This document shows, piece by piece, positions 31,455 to 41,128 of a stretch of DNA of 64,000 bases. The notes under the pieces are model-generated. The model was given only the letters and a program-made list of their open reading frames with translations. It had not been told where the DNA came from and ran no database searches. The stretch is from Sphingomonas yabuuchiae (GTDB lineage Bacteria; Pseudomonadota; Alphaproteobacteria; Sphingomonadales; Sphingomonadaceae). The stretch's first letter is position 1; the number at the start of each line of letters is the position of its first letter. The position numbers and the translations under genes were made by a program. The stretch spans positions 283,400-347,399 of the forward strand of contig NZ_LDTF01000007.1 of the NCBI RefSeq assembly GCF_001477495.1, read 5' to 3'.

Positions 31455-31895
31455 ATGCAGGTCGATTTCTATCATCTGACGATCGCGCCGCTCGACCGTC
31501 TGCTGCCCGTCATCGCCGAGCGGGTGATGACGGGGGGCGGGCGGTTGCTGATCGTCAGCGGCGACGCCGACCAGCGCGCCGCGCTCGACCGGCAACTCTG
31601 GATGATCCCGGCGGACGGCTTCCTTCCCCATGCCCAGGCGGGCGAGGGTGACGATGCCGCCCAGCCGGTGCTGATCGCGGGCGAGGTTCAGCCGACCAAT
31701 GGCGCCCGTCACGTCGCACTGGCCGATGGCGTGTGGCGCGACGAGGCGCTGGCCTTCGACCGGGCGTTTCACTTCTTCGACGGCGATCGCATCGGCGAGG
31801 CGCGCACCGCATGGAAGGCGCTGGCCGACCGCGAAGGCGTCGAGCGGCGATACTGGAAACAGAACGACCAGGGGCGCTGGGAACAGGCGGCCTGA
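31455..31895 (+). CDS. holC: DNA polymerase III subunit chi
   Basis: Clamp-loader accessory subunit (146 aa) that links the polymerase to SSB in E. coli. It begins MQVDFYHLTIAPLDRLLP and contains LDRQLWMIPADGFLPHA and HFFDG, matching the family. The pairing with pepA supports the call. A short, imperfect GC-rich hairpin at about 31902-31917 may follow it. Confidence 0.9.
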   Translation: MQVDFYHLTIAPLDRLLPVIAERVMTGGGRLLIVSGDADQRAALDRQLWMIPADGFLPHAQAGEGDDAAQPVLIAGEVQPTNGARHVALADGVWRDEALAFDRAFHFFDGDRIGEARTAWKALADREGVERRYWKQNDQGRWEQAA

Positions 31896-32012
31896 CAGTC
31901 CTTCCCGGCACGGGAGGATCAACTTACCATAAGACATTGCATTGGCCTTCCGCCCCGACTAGGGCGACGCCACTTCCAGCCAACTCATTTATTCAGGAGC
32001 TGCGTGACCATC

Positions 32013-32435
32013 ATGGCCGCGAACCGTACCTTTTCGATCATCAAGCCCGACGCGACCCGCCGCAACCTGACCGGCGCCGTCACCAAGATGCTGGAGGAAG
32101 CCGGCCTGCGCGTCGTCGCCTCGAAGCGCATCCAGATGACTCGCGAGCAGGCCGAAGGCTTCTATGCGGTCCACAAGGAGCGTCCCTTCTTCAACGATCT
32201 GGTCGAGTTCATGATCTCGGGTCCGGTCGTCGTGCAGGTGCTCGAGGGCGAGAACGCGATGCAGCGTAACCGCGACATCATGGGCGCGACCAACCCGGCG
32301 AACGCCGAGCCGGGCACGATCCGCAAGGAACTGGCCGAGTCGATCGAAGCCAACACCGTCCATGGTTCGGACTCGGACGAGAACGCCGAGATCGAGATCG
32401 CCTACTTCTTCAAGCCGGAAGAAATCGTCGGCTGA
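32013..32435 (+). CDS. ndk: Nucleoside diphosphate kinase
   Basis: Transfers phosphate between nucleoside di- and triphosphates. ATG 32013 ([18 protein letters not shown]) gives 140 aa, the usual length. An in-frame GTG at 32004 sits closer (4 bases) to AGGAG at 31995 and is possible. The active-site histidine is H117 in NTVHGSDS. The stop overlaps the next start (TGATG). Confidence 0.97.
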   Translation: MAANRTFSIIKPDATRRNLTGAVTKMLEEAGLRVVASKRIQMTREQAEGFYAVHKERPFFNDLVEFMISGPVVVQVLEGENAMQRNRDIMGATNPANAEPGTIRKELAESIEANTVHGSDSDENAEIEIAYFFKPEEIVG

Positions 32436-32953
32436 TGGAATGGCGGCTGCGACGGGCCAAGCCGGGCGATGCGCCCGCGCTGTCGCTCGTCGCGGCCGCC
32501 ACCTTCCTCGAGACGTTTGCCGGGACCATCGCCGGTCCCGACATGGTGCGCCATTGCGCATTGAATAGCTCGCCCGCCAAGTTCCACGCTTGGATCACCG
32601 ATCCGGCCTGCGTGGCGACCCTGGCGGAGCATCCCGACGGCGCGGCGCCGATCGGCTACACGCTCCTCACACCTCCCGATCTGCCGATTGAGACGGATGC
32701 CGGGGATATCGAGCTTCGTCGCATTTATACCCTGTCCCTGACGAGCGGCACCGGCCTGGGGCACAGGCTTATGGCCTTGGCGATCGACGACGCGCGTGCC
32801 ATGGGCCGCCGCCGCATGTTGCTGGGCGTGCTCGGCATCAACGAACGCGCCCGCATTTTTTACGAGCGGGAAGGCTTTGCCCTGGCAGGGACCCGGCAGT
32901 TCCGGGTCGGCGACACCGTCTTTGACGATGTCGTTTACGCTCGAGACCTTTAA
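32435..32953 (+). CDS. GNAT family N-acetyltransferase
   Basis: A 172-aa acetyltransferase of the GNAT fold. The acetyl-CoA region is IYTLSLTSGTGLGHRLMALAI, followed by ERARIFYEREGFALAG, typical of the last helices. The substrate is unknown. Translationally coupled to ndk by a one-base overlap, and its 3' end overlaps the next, convergent gene by 4 bases. Confidence 0.86.
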   Translation: MEWRLRRAKPGDAPALSLVAAATFLETFAGTIAGPDMVRHCALNSSPAKFHAWITDPACVATLAEHPDGAAPIGYTLLTPPDLPIETDAGDIELRRIYTLSLTSGTGLGHRLMALAIDDARAMGRRRMLLGVLGINERARIFYEREGFALAGTRQFRVGDTVFDDVVYARDL

Positions 32954-33549
32954 CCCCGCCGGGCCGCCCAAGCCGCGTCGAGCTTGGCGGTGGTGCCGTT
33001 CCGGTCGCGCAGCCGCAAGCCCTCCAGCCGCAGCGTCCGCCCGCGCAGAAAACGACCATGCGTGCTCCAGATGATATCGTAGAGGCCGGTGACCGTGCGT
33101 GCGGTGTCGCCGTCCCAGTATCGTACGGTAATGAGCGTGGGCAGGCGCCCCTCTCGTGTGTCCGCCTTGCCATCGGTCAGGGCGAGGATCGGTCCGGCGA
33201 TCGGGTCTGCCTCGATGGCCGGATCGCCAACCGGGGCCTGACGGCCGATGCCGGATGCCTTGGGGAAGTCGATCGCGACGTCCTGAAGGTCATGATTCGG
33301 ATCGCGCAGTAACAGGCGGCGGCCGTCCCCCTCGACCGTGGCGGTCAGGTCGAGTCGGGCACGCTCCTGCCGCTGGGCGCTGGCGGTGGCCGCCTTGTCC
33401 TCGGCGTCGCTGCGCCGCTGCGACCAATTGAGATAGAGCGTCAGCGCCGCCACCATCAGTCCGGCGACCGCCACGAACTCCGCCAGCGTCAGCAAACGCC
33501 GCCGCGATTTAGCACGTTCGGCAGCCTCTTTGCCGGCCGGTTCGCTCAT
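32950..33549 (-). CDS. Membrane-anchored protein of unknown function
   Basis: A 199-aa protein from ATG 33549; the frame stays open further upstream but that part overlaps other genes. A basic N-terminus (AERAKSRRRLL) precedes a single membrane helix (about 22-42, TLAEFVAVAGLMVAALTLYL) and a short coiled segment. A C-terminal domain rich in beta strands follows (LDLTATVEGDGRRLLLRDP to the end). I recognise no family. It overlaps the upstream MmcQ/YjbR-like gene by 4 bases, so it belongs to the purM-purN transcript. Confidence 0.72.
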   Translation of the reverse strand: MSEPAGKEAAERAKSRRRLLTLAEFVAVAGLMVAALTLYLNWSQRRSDAEDKAATASAQRQERARLDLTATVEGDGRRLLLRDPNHDLQDVAIDFPKASGIGRQAPVGDPAIEADPIAGPILALTDGKADTREGRLPTLITVRYWDGDTARTVTGLYDIIWSTHGRFLRGRTLRLEGLRLRDRNGTTAKLDAAWAARRG

Positions 33550-33833
33550 CGCCCGCCCGCCTCCAGCAATTCGGTCGGCGCGACCAGTTCCCAGCTGCGC
33601 GCGATCCGATCCTCGACGAGCGTCCAGTCGCTGTCGGCGCTGAGCGTCACTTCGCTCCAGTGCGGTTCCTGTCCTTCGTCGGCGACGCACAGATGAATGG
33701 CCGACGAGGTTCCGCTCACCCGGAGAAAGGGCGAACCCTTGACCAGGAAGTGGATTTCGCCGTCGCCACCCTGCTCGGTCGTGCCGGGCAGCAGCATGGC
33801 GATGTCGCGGATGCGGGACAGGAAATCGGTCAT
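33546..33833 (-). CDS. Small MmcQ/YjbR-like protein
   Basis: A 95-residue protein with the general pattern of MmcQ/YjbR proteins: FLVKGSPFLRVSG in the middle and DRIARSWELVAPTELLEAG at the C-terminus. The similarity is by motif order only and the function is unknown. ATGA overlaps join it to purN upstream and to the membrane protein downstream, forming purM-purN-X-Y. Confidence 0.6.
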   Translation of the reverse strand: MTDFLSRIRDIAMLLPGTTEQGGDGEIHFLVKGSPFLRVSGTSSAIHLCVADEGQEPHWSEVTLSADSDWTLVEDRIARSWELVAPTELLEAGGR

Positions 33834-34408
33834 CGACGCACGAACTCCGTGAGTATTTGCGGGTACAATCGATGCTCCTCAACGAGCACGCGCGCCGCAA
33901 GTGCCGCCGCATCGTCACCGGGCAGGATCGGAACCTCCGCCTGGCCCAGCACCTCGCCGTCATCCAGTTCCTCGGTCACGACATGGACCGAGCAGCCCGC
34001 CTTGGCATCGCCCGCCGCAATCGCGCGTTCATGCGTGTCGAGGCCCTTGTAGAGCGGCAGCAGCGAGGGATGGATGTTCAGGATGCGTCCCTGCCAGCGC
34101 GCAACGAAATCACCCGACAGCAGCCGCATATAGCCCGCCAGCGCGACGACCTCGACGCCCGCATCGCGCAGCGCCCGGTCGATCGCCGCCTCATAGGCCG
34201 GTTTACCGGTCCCCTTGGGCGACAGGGCGAAGGTGGCGATGCCCTGTTCCCGCGCCCAGGCCAGCCCGGCCGCCTCCGGCTTGTCGGAGGCGACAAGCGC
34301 GACCTGATAGGCCGCACCCGCTGCCCGCGAGGCCGATACCAGCGACTGCATGTTGGAACCCCGGCCGGAAATCAGGATGCCGACCTTGACCGGCTCCTTA
34401 GCCGACAT
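33830..34408 (-). CDS. purN: Phosphoribosylglycinamide formyltransferase
   Basis: Third step of purine synthesis, using 10-formyl-tetrahydrofolate (192 aa). [16 protein letters not shown] at the N-terminus, [10 protein letters not shown], the catalytic region [21 protein letters not shown] and [10 protein letters not shown] are all present. It overlaps the end of purM by 11 bases. Confidence 0.97.
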   Translation of the reverse strand: MSAKEPVKVGILISGRGSNMQSLVSASRAAGAAYQVALVASDKPEAAGLAWAREQGIATFALSPKGTGKPAYEAAIDRALRDAGVEVVALAGYMRLLSGDFVARWQGRILNIHPSLLPLYKGLDTHERAIAAGDAKAGCSVHVVTEELDDGEVLGQAEVPILPGDDAAALAARVLVEEHRLYPQILTEFVRR

Positions 34409-35531
34409 GGGTCGCGGTCCAGTCCGCCTTGGCGCTCCACGTTCCGGCCGAGCCCTTTACGGTGCAGCCGCGCTCGCCCGCTTCGACACGGCCGATGGTC
34501 ACGACCGTCTCACCCGCGGCGCGCAGCGTTTCGGCCAGCGCTTCCGCCTGGTCGGCCGCGACGATCACCGCCATGCCGACGCCGCAGTTGAAGGTGCGTG
34601 CCATTTCCTCGGGCTCGATCCCGCCCTGTGCCTGGAGGAAGGCCATCAGGCGCGGCTGTTCCCAGCCATCCGCATCGACCACGGCATGGGCCCCCTTCGG
34701 CAGCACGCGCGGAATATTTTCGAGCAGGCCGCCGCCGGTGATGTGCGCGAGCCCCTTGATCGTGCCCGCCTTGATCGAGGGGAGCAGCGAGCGGACATAA
34801 ATCCGAGTCGGGGCCATCAGCGCCTCGATCAGCAGCACGTCCTGATCGAACAGCGCCGGGCGATCGAGCTTCCAGCCCTTGTCGGCGGCCAGGCGGCGAA
34901 CCAGCGAGAAGCCGTTGGAATGGACGCCGGACGAGGCCAGGCCCAGGATCACTTCGCCGTCGCCGATGGTCGCGCCGGTCAGCACCTGGTCGCGCTCGAC
35001 CGCGCCGACGCAGAAGCCCGCCAGATCATAATCGCCCGGTGCATACATGCCCGGCATCTCGGCCGTCTCGCCGCCGATCAGGGCGCATCCGGCGATACGG
35101 CACCCTTCGGCGATCGAGGCGATCACGCGCTCCGGCACATCGCCTTCCAGCTTGGCGGTCGCGTAGTAATCCAGGAAAAATAGCGGCTCGGCGCCCTGCA
35201 CCACGAGGTCGTTGGCGCACATGGCGACCAGATCGATGCCGACGCCGTCATGGCGGTCATGCTCGATCGCGAGCTTCAGCTTGGTGCCGACGCCGTCATT
35301 GGCCGCGACCAGCAGTGGATCGGCGAAACCGGCGGCCTTCAGGTCGAAGAAACCGCCAAAGCCGCCCAGGTCCGCATCCGCGCCCGGCCGTCGCGTCGCC
35401 TTGGCGAGCGGGCCGATCGCGCGGACCAGCGCGTTACCGGCGGCGATCGAAACGCCAGCATCGGCATAGGTGTAGGACGTGCCCTTTTCGGCGGGCGAGG
35501 GGGTGGCGGACGGCGTGCTGTTGTCGGTCAT
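34398..35531 (-). CDS. purM: Phosphoribosylformylglycinamidine cyclo-ligase
   Basis: Fifth step of purine synthesis (377 aa). It shows [40 protein letters not shown] and the later [16 protein letters not shown]. The N-terminus carries about 15 extra residues ([17 protein letters not shown]) ahead of the conserved domain. purM-purN is a standard pairing. The next gene starts divergently 59 bases away. Confidence 0.97.
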   Translation of the reverse strand: MTDNSTPSATPSPAEKGTSYTYADAGVSIAAGNALVRAIGPLAKATRRPGADADLGGFGGFFDLKAAGFADPLLVAANDGVGTKLKLAIEHDRHDGVGIDLVAMCANDLVVQGAEPLFFLDYYATAKLEGDVPERVIASIAEGCRIAGCALIGGETAEMPGMYAPGDYDLAGFCVGAVERDQVLTGATIGDGEVILGLASSGVHSNGFSLVRRLAADKGWKLDRPALFDQDVLLIEALMAPTRIYVRSLLPSIKAGTIKGLAHITGGGLLENIPRVLPKGAHAVVDADGWEQPRLMAFLQAQGGIEPEEMARTFNCGVGMAVIVAADQAEALAETLRAAGETVVTIGRVEAGERGCTVKGSAGTWSAKADWTATHVG

Positions 35532-35590
35532 GTTTGCCCGTTAGCTATATCGCGCTTGGATTTCCACGTCTGCTTCGCCAAAAGGCCGCG

Positions 35591-36850
35591 ATGCGTTTGC
35601 GATTGCCCTCCATCATGGCCGGTCTGGCCGCCCTTGCCGGGATCGGCATAGGGGGCGGCGCGGTGCTCGCCCAGATCGAAGGGCAGACGCGCGGCGTCGC
35701 GCCGGTCGACAATGGCGGATCCTACGAAGTCACCGGCGTCGCGGTCGACGTGTCGGGCAAGACACCCGAGGCCGCCCGGCTGGGCGGCTGGCGGATCGCC
35801 CAACGCAAGGCCTGGGCGATATTGGCGCAGCGGTTGGGACGCGGCGGCACCGCGGCGTCGGACGGTCTGCTCGATTCGCTGGTCAGCGGCATCGTGGTCG
35901 AGAACGAACAGATCGGTCCGACCCGCTATGTCGCCAAACTGGGCGTTTTGTTCGACCGGGTTCGCGCGGCCTCGGTGCTGGGCGTGTCGGCCTATGCCGA
36001 CCGCTCGCCGCCGATGCTGGTGATGCCGCTGCAGGTGTCGGGCGGCGTGTCGCAGATGTTCGAGGCGCGTACCCCCTGGCAACAGGCATGGGCGCGGTTC
36101 CGCACCGGTAACAGCACGATCGATTATATCCGCCCCTCGGGCACCGGCGCCGAGCCGCTGTTGATGAATGCCGGGCAGATCGGACGGCGCTCGCGCGGCT
36201 GGTGGCGCTCGATCCTCGACCAATATGGCGCGTCGGATATCCTGATTCCCGTCGTCCATCTCTATCGGCAATGGCCGGGTGGTCCGGTGATCGGTGTGTT
36301 CGAGGCACGGCACGGGCCCGACAATATTTTGCTCGGGACGATCACCTTGCGTGTCGGCAGCACCGACGGGTTGCCTCAGTTGCTGGATACCGGCGTCGCG
36401 CGCCTCGACGGGCTGTACCAGAAGGCCCTGGCCAGCGGCGCGTTGCATCCCGACGCCACACTCGCCCCGCCGCCCAAGCCGCAGGCCGTCGTCATCGACG
36501 ATACGACGCCGGGCGAGGAGCCGATCGCGGGACTCGATGCCACCATCGCGTCGTCGGGCGCGGGGATTGCCGTGACGCTGCAATATGATGCGCCGACCGC
36601 CAGCGCCGTCGCCAATGCCGAAAGCCTGGTCCGGGGCATTCCCGGCGTGGTGCGCGCGGGCACGACCAGCCTGGCGCTGGGCGGCGTGTCGATCATGGCC
36701 GTCACCTATGACGGCGACCCCGATCAGCTTCGCCGTGCGCTTGAGCAGCGCGGTCTTCAGGTGTCCGGATCGGGCACCACCCTTCGCATTCGGCGCGCAC
36801 CGCAAGTGCCCGCGCCGGTGCCTCCTACGGATACTGTGACGACCGGATGA
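35591..36850 (+). CDS. Secreted DUF2066-type protein upstream of hdaA
   Basis: Start ATG 35591 gives 419 aa; a frame open from 35039 is antisense to purM. A signal peptide lies at about residues 1-27 (MAGLAALAGIGIGGGAVLA). The body contains VTGVAVDVSGKTPEAARLGGWR and ILIPVVHLYRQWPGG. The C-terminal 90 residues hold a small ferredoxin-like fold (ANAESLVRGIPGVVRAG) that can be mistaken for a heavy-metal domain. Its role is unknown. The hdaA start overlaps the stop by 4 bases, and this pairing occurs in related genomes. Confidence 0.78.
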   Translation: MRLRLPSIMAGLAALAGIGIGGGAVLAQIEGQTRGVAPVDNGGSYEVTGVAVDVSGKTPEAARLGGWRIAQRKAWAILAQRLGRGGTAASDGLLDSLVSGIVVENEQIGPTRYVAKLGVLFDRVRAASVLGVSAYADRSPPMLVMPLQVSGGVSQMFEARTPWQQAWARFRTGNSTIDYIRPSGTGAEPLLMNAGQIGRRSRGWWRSILDQYGASDILIPVVHLYRQWPGGPVIGVFEARHGPDNILLGTITLRVGSTDGLPQLLDTGVARLDGLYQKALASGALHPDATLAPPPKPQAVVIDDTTPGEEPIAGLDATIASSGAGIAVTLQYDAPTASAVANAESLVRGIPGVVRAGTTSLALGGVSIMAVTYDGDPDQLRRALEQRGLQVSGSGTTLRIRRAPQVPAPVPPTDTVTTG

Positions 36851-37455
36851 ACCAGATGGCGCTGCCGCTGCAATGGCCGGCGGACCCCCGATCCGATGCC
36901 TTCCTGCTGACCGATTCCAACCGAATGGCGGCACGGATGCTCGAACAATGGGAAGCGTGGCCGACCATGGCCGCGATCCTCACCGGCCCGCGCAAGTCGG
37001 GCCGGTCGCTGCTGGCGCGCATCTTCGCGGCCAAGAGCGGGGGCACGATCATCGACGATGCCGAGCGCGTGCCCGAGGTACAGATCTTCCATGCCTGGAA
37101 CCGGGCGCAGGCCGACCGGCTGCCGCTGCTGATCGTCGCCGATTCGCCGCCGCCGCGCTGGCAGGTGAAGCTGCCCGACCTGCGTTCGCGCCTGGCGAAC
37201 AGCAGCCTGGCGGAGATCGGCGCGCCCGATGATGAACTGGTCGCCGGACTGTTCGAGCATCTGTTCGAGCGGCGCGGCCTGGATGCCCGGCCCGATCTGA
37301 TCGAATGGCTGACGCTTCGGATCGAACGGAGTCACCTTTCTGTCATCCGCGCAGTGGATATGCTCGACCAAGGGGCCATGGAACGGCGCGCGCGCTTGTC
37401 CATTCCCCTTGCACGATCCACTCTGATCGCGGCCGGTCTGATCGCCGAGCCGTAA
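36847..37455 (+). CDS. hdaA: DnaA-related regulator HdaA (Hda)
   Basis: A 202-aa DnaA-like AAA+ protein that, with the sliding clamp, turns DnaA-ATP into the ADP form to prevent re-initiation. The N-terminus begins with a clamp-binding motif, QMALPLQWP. The P-loop is GPRKSGRSLL, with arginine in place of the usual lysine; E. coli Hda also has an arginine there. The sensor and C-terminal helix region is FEHLFERRGLDARPDLIEWL. The protein lacks the DnaA DNA-binding domain. Its neighbour ppk1 follows after 14 bases. Confidence 0.85.
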   Translation: MNQMALPLQWPADPRSDAFLLTDSNRMAARMLEQWEAWPTMAAILTGPRKSGRSLLARIFAAKSGGTIIDDAERVPEVQIFHAWNRAQADRLPLLIVADSPPPRWQVKLPDLRSRLANSSLAEIGAPDDELVAGLFEHLFERRGLDARPDLIEWLTLRIERSHLSVIRAVDMLDQGAMERRARLSIPLARSTLIAAGLIAEP

Positions 37456-37469
37456 GCCTTAAGCGAGAC

Positions 37470-39638
37470 ATGATGACCCGTCCTGCCCATATCGCGCAAA
37501 TGTCGGAACCCGACGACGATCATTTCGCAACGGAGCCGAATGGGCGGTACTTCAACCGCGAGTTGTCATGGTTGGCCTTCAACCGGCGCGTGCTGGAAGA
37601 GGCGTGCAACACGGAGCACCCGCTGCTGGAACGGTTGCGCTTCCTGTCGATTTCGGGATCGAACCTCGACGAGTTCTTCATGGTGCGTGTGGCGGGCCTG
37701 AAGGGGCAGCAGGCGCAGGATGTCGAACAGCGGTCGGTCGATGGCCTGACGCCTGGCCAACAGCTGAGCGGCATCGTGGCCGAGGCGGATCGCCTGATGG
37801 CGAGCCAGCAGGAAGTCTGGGGCGACCTGCGCAACCTGCTGGACGAGGCGGGCATCTTCGTTTTGCGGCGCGACGCCATCGACCAGGAGGCAAGCGCCTG
37901 GCTAGAGACGCATGTTCGCGAACAGATTTTCCCGATCCTGACCCCGCAGGCGCTCGATCCGGCCCACCCGTTCCCGTTCATTCCAAACAAGGGGCTGTCG
38001 ATGATCTTCGACCTGACCCGCGTATCGGACAAGGCGCCGATCCGCGAGCTGGTGATGATCCCCGCCACCATGCCGCGCTTCGTCCGTCTGCCGGGTGAGG
38101 GCGCACGCTATGTCTCGATCGAGACGATCCTGCGCCGGTTCTCCGGGCTGCTATTCCCGGGATATGTCGTCAACGGTGCCGCGACCTTCCGCGTGCTACG
38201 CGACAGCGATATCGAGATCGAGGAAGAGGCGGAGGATCTGGTCCGCTATTTCGCCAACGCCATCAAGCGGCGGCGGCGCGGGCGGGTGATCCGGCTGGAG
38301 CTGGAAACGGGCATGCCCGACGAACTCGCCGACGTGCTGCGTGGCGAGTTGGGTGGCGTGGATGCGATCATTACCGAGAGCGGCAATATGCTTGGGATCG
38401 GTGACCTCGATACCCTGGTCGACTCGGATCGCCCCGATCTGAAGTTCCCGCCTTATGCACCCCGCTTTCCCGAGCGAATCCGCGAGTTTGCGGGCGATTG
38501 CTTCGCCGCGATCAAGGCCAAGGACATCGTCGTCCACCACCCCTATGAGACGTTCGAGGTGGTCATCGCCTTCCTGAAGCAGGCGGCGGCGGACCCCGAT
38601 GTCGTGGCGATCAAGCAGACGCTCTATCGTGCGGGCAAGCAGTCGGCGATCATCAACGCCCTGATCGCGGCGGCCGAGGCGGGCAAGTCGGTGACCGCGA
38701 TCGTGGAGCTGAAGGCGCGCTTCGACGAAGAGCAGAATCTCTACTGGGCCTCCGCGCTGGAGCGGGCGGGCGTGCAGGTCGTCTACGGCTTTATCGACTG
38801 GAAGACGCATGCCAAGGTGTCGATGGTCGTCCGGCGCGAGGGGAGCGATTTTCGCACCTACTGCCATTTCGGCACGGGCAATTATCACCCGATCACCGCG
38901 CGTATCTATACCGACCTGAGCTTCTTCACCGCCGATCCGCTGCTCGGGCGCGATGCGGCGCAGATGTTCAATTACATCACCGGCTATGTCGAACCCGTGG
39001 CCATGAACCGGGTCAGCCTGTCGCCGCGCGATCTGCGCCACAATCTGATGGCCTTGATCGATGCCGAGATCGCCCATGCCCGCGCCGGGCGGACCGGCAG
39101 CCTGTGGGCGAAGGTCAACTCGCTGGTCGATCCGCAGGTGATCGAGAAGCTGTACGAGGCGAGCGGCGCCGGGGTCGAGATCGACCTGATCGTGCGCGGC
39201 ATCTGCTGCCTGCGTCCCGGCGTGCCCGGCATGTCGGAGAATATCCGGGTCAAGTCGGTTATCGGCCGCTTCTTGGAGCATAGCCGTATCTGGGCGTTCG
39301 GCGACGGCAAGGCGCTGCCGCACGACGCGGCCAAGGTCTTCATATCCTCGGCCGACTGGATGCCGCGCAATTTCGACCGGCGCGTCGAATATATGCTGCC
39401 GATCCTCAACCCGACCGTCCATGACCAGATCCTGGACCAGGTGATGGTCGCCAACCTGCTCGACAATGAACAGAGCTGGGAATTGGAGCCGGACGGCAGC
39501 TATGTCCGCGACCAGCCCGGCGATCGCCCCTTCAATCTGCATCGGTATTTCATGACCAATCCCTCGCTTTCGGGGCGCGGCGCCGCGCTCGACACCAGCA
39601 AGGCGGTACCGACTTTGTCGCTCCGGCGGCAGCGTTGA
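37470..39638 (+). CDS. ppk1: Polyphosphate kinase 1
   Basis: Reversibly makes inorganic polyphosphate from ATP. ATG 37470 (or 37473) gives 722 aa. The N-terminal domain has RYFNRELSWLAFNRRVLEEA and SNLDEFFMVRVAG. The core contains VHHPYETF, KQTLYRAGKQS and the autophosphorylated histidine H447 in KTHAKVSMVV. The C-terminal part has CCLRPGVPG and SSADWMPRNFDRRVE. The exopolyphosphatase gene ppx starts 17 bases after its stop, so synthesis and breakdown enzymes are linked. Confidence 0.97.
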   Translation: MMTRPAHIAQMSEPDDDHFATEPNGRYFNRELSWLAFNRRVLEEACNTEHPLLERLRFLSISGSNLDEFFMVRVAGLKGQQAQDVEQRSVDGLTPGQQLSGIVAEADRLMASQQEVWGDLRNLLDEAGIFVLRRDAIDQEASAWLETHVREQIFPILTPQALDPAHPFPFIPNKGLSMIFDLTRVSDKAPIRELVMIPATMPRFVRLPGEGARYVSIETILRRFSGLLFPGYVVNGAATFRVLRDSDIEIEEEAEDLVRYFANAIKRRRRGRVIRLELETGMPDELADVLRGELGGVDAIITESGNMLGIGDLDTLVDSDRPDLKFPPYAPRFPERIREFAGDCFAAIKAKDIVVHHPYETFEVVIAFLKQAAADPDVVAIKQTLYRAGKQSAIINALIAAAEAGKSVTAIVELKARFDEEQNLYWASALERAGVQVVYGFIDWKTHAKVSMVVRREGSDFRTYCHFGTGNYHPITARIYTDLSFFTADPLLGRDAAQMFNYITGYVEPVAMNRVSLSPRDLRHNLMALIDAEIAHARAGRTGSLWAKVNSLVDPQVIEKLYEASGAGVEIDLIVRGICCLRPGVPGMSENIRVKSVIGRFLEHSRIWAFGDGKALPHDAAKVFISSADWMPRNFDRRVEYMLPILNPTVHDQILDQVMVANLLDNEQSWELEPDGSYVRDQPGDRPFNLHRYFMTNPSLSGRGAALDTSKAVPTLSLRRQR

Positions 39639-39655
39639 CGGGCGACCGCTGAGAA

Positions 39656-41128
39656 ATGGCAGGCTCCCGCGCGCCGCGCACGGCGATCATCGATATCGGC
39701 TCCAACTCGGTTCGCCTGGTCGTCTATCAGGGGCCGCCGCGCCTCCCCGCGATCCTGTTCAACGAGAAGGTGATGGCGGGGCTGGGCCGGGGGCTGGCTG
39801 CGACCGGCGCGATCGATCCGGCTTCGCTCGGCAAGGCGCAGGTCGCGCTGGCCCGCTTCGCCAGCCTGGCACGCGAGATGGGTGTCACGACGCTGCGCAC
39901 GGTCGCGACGGCGGCGGTGCGCGACGCGGCCAATGGCGGCGAACTGATCGCCTGTGCCGAATCGCTGGGGCTGGAGGTCGAACTCCTGTCGGGCGAACAG
40001 GAGGCCAAGGCGGCGGGCGAGGGGGTTCTCTCCGCCATTCCCGATGCCGATGGGATCGTCGGTGATCTGGGCGGCGGCAGTCTGGAACTGGTGCGTGTCC
40101 GTGACGGCGGCGTCGAGGACCGCGTGTCCTTCCCGCTGGGCGTGCTGCGTATCCCGGCGCTGCGTGAAAAGGGCAGCAAGGCGTTCGAGCGCTTTATCGG
40201 CCGCCTGATCGAGGAAGCCGGCTGGGAAGGGCGCGGCCGCGGTTTGCCTTTCTACCTCGTCGGCGGATCGTGGCGCGCGCTGGCGCGGCTGGACATGACG
40301 CTGGCCGATTATCCGCTGCCGATCATCCATCATTACGAACTGACGCCGCTCGACATTTTGCGACTGTCGCGGACCATCCCGCATCTCAGCAAGGCCCGCC
40401 TGCGCGAGGTGAAGGGACTATCGTCCAGCCGCGCCGCGACGCTGGCCGATGCCACCGCGCTGCTCAGCGTGCTGCTGAAGCATCTCGGCAGCAGCACGAC
40501 CGTGGTTTCCGCCTTCGGCCTTCGTGAGGGGCTTCTCTATGGCGGACTGGATGCCAAGACGCGTGCGCTCGATCCGCTGATCGTCGCGGCGCGCGAGGAA
40601 GGGCGGCTGCTGGGGCGCTTCCCGGAGCATGGCGATCTGCTGGAAAGCTGGATTGCGCCGCTGTTCGCGGGCGAGGCGGCGGCGGAGGCGAGGCTGCGTC
40701 ATGCGGCCTGTCTGCTGGCCGATGTGGGATGGCGGGCGAACCCGGAATTTCGCGCCGAGCGTGGTGTCGAGATCGCCCTTCACGGCAATTGGGTCGGCAT
40801 CGATGCAGAGGCGCGTGCCATGCTGGCGCAGGCGCTCCACACCAGTCTGGGTGGTGGCCTGGACGTGCCGTCGCCGTTGGCCGAACTTGCCAGCCCTGCG
40901 CAGTTGAAGCTGGCTACCAGCTGGGGGCTCGCCATCCGGCTGGGTCAGCGGCTCAGCGGTGGATTGGCCGGGCCGCTGGAACGGACGGGCCTCGTCCTGG
41001 ACGACACCCGCCTCGGCCTGGAGATGCTGGACGCAGACCGGGGCTTTTATGGCGAAGCGGTGGAGCGTCGCCATGCGACACTCGCCACCGCCCTGGGCAA
41101 GGTGCCGGTCCGGCTTACCCGCACTTGA
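39656..41128 (+). CDS. ppx: Exopolyphosphatase (Ppx/GppA family)
   Basis: Hydrolyses polyphosphate and possibly pppGpp (490 aa). Sugar-kinase-fold motifs are IDIGSNSVRLVVYQ near the N-terminus, LSGEQEAKAAGEGVLSAIP and VGDLGGGSLELVRV. The C-terminal helical domain has DVGWRANPEFRAERG. Placed directly after ppk1. The last 14 bases overlap the convergent I78 inhibitor gene. Confidence 0.93.
   Translation: MAGSRAPRTAIIDIGSNSVRLVVYQGPPRLPAILFNEKVMAGLGRGLAATGAIDPASLGKAQVALARFASLAREMGVTTLRTVATAAVRDAANGGELIACAESLGLEVELLSGEQEAKAAGEGVLSAIPDADGIVGDLGGGSLELVRVRDGGVEDRVSFPLGVLRIPALREKGSKAFERFIGRLIEEAGWEGRGRGLPFYLVGGSWRALARLDMTLADYPLPIIHHYELTPLDILRLSRTIPHLSKARLREVKGLSSSRAATLADATALLSVLLKHLGSSTTVVSAFGLREGLLYGGLDAKTRALDPLIVAAREEGRLLGRFPEHGDLLESWIAPLFAGEAAAEARLRHAACLLADVGWRANPEFRAERGVEIALHGNWVGIDAEARAMLAQALHTSLGGGLDVPSPLAELASPAQLKLATSWGLAIRLGQRLSGGLAGPLERTGLVLDDTRLGLEMLDADRGFYGEAVERRHATLATALGKVPVRLTRT

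Noticed and set aside
36580..36800. Heavy-metal-associated (HMA) domain in the DUF2066-type protein
   Set aside because: The ferredoxin-like fold is plausible, but the GMxCxxC metal motif is absent.
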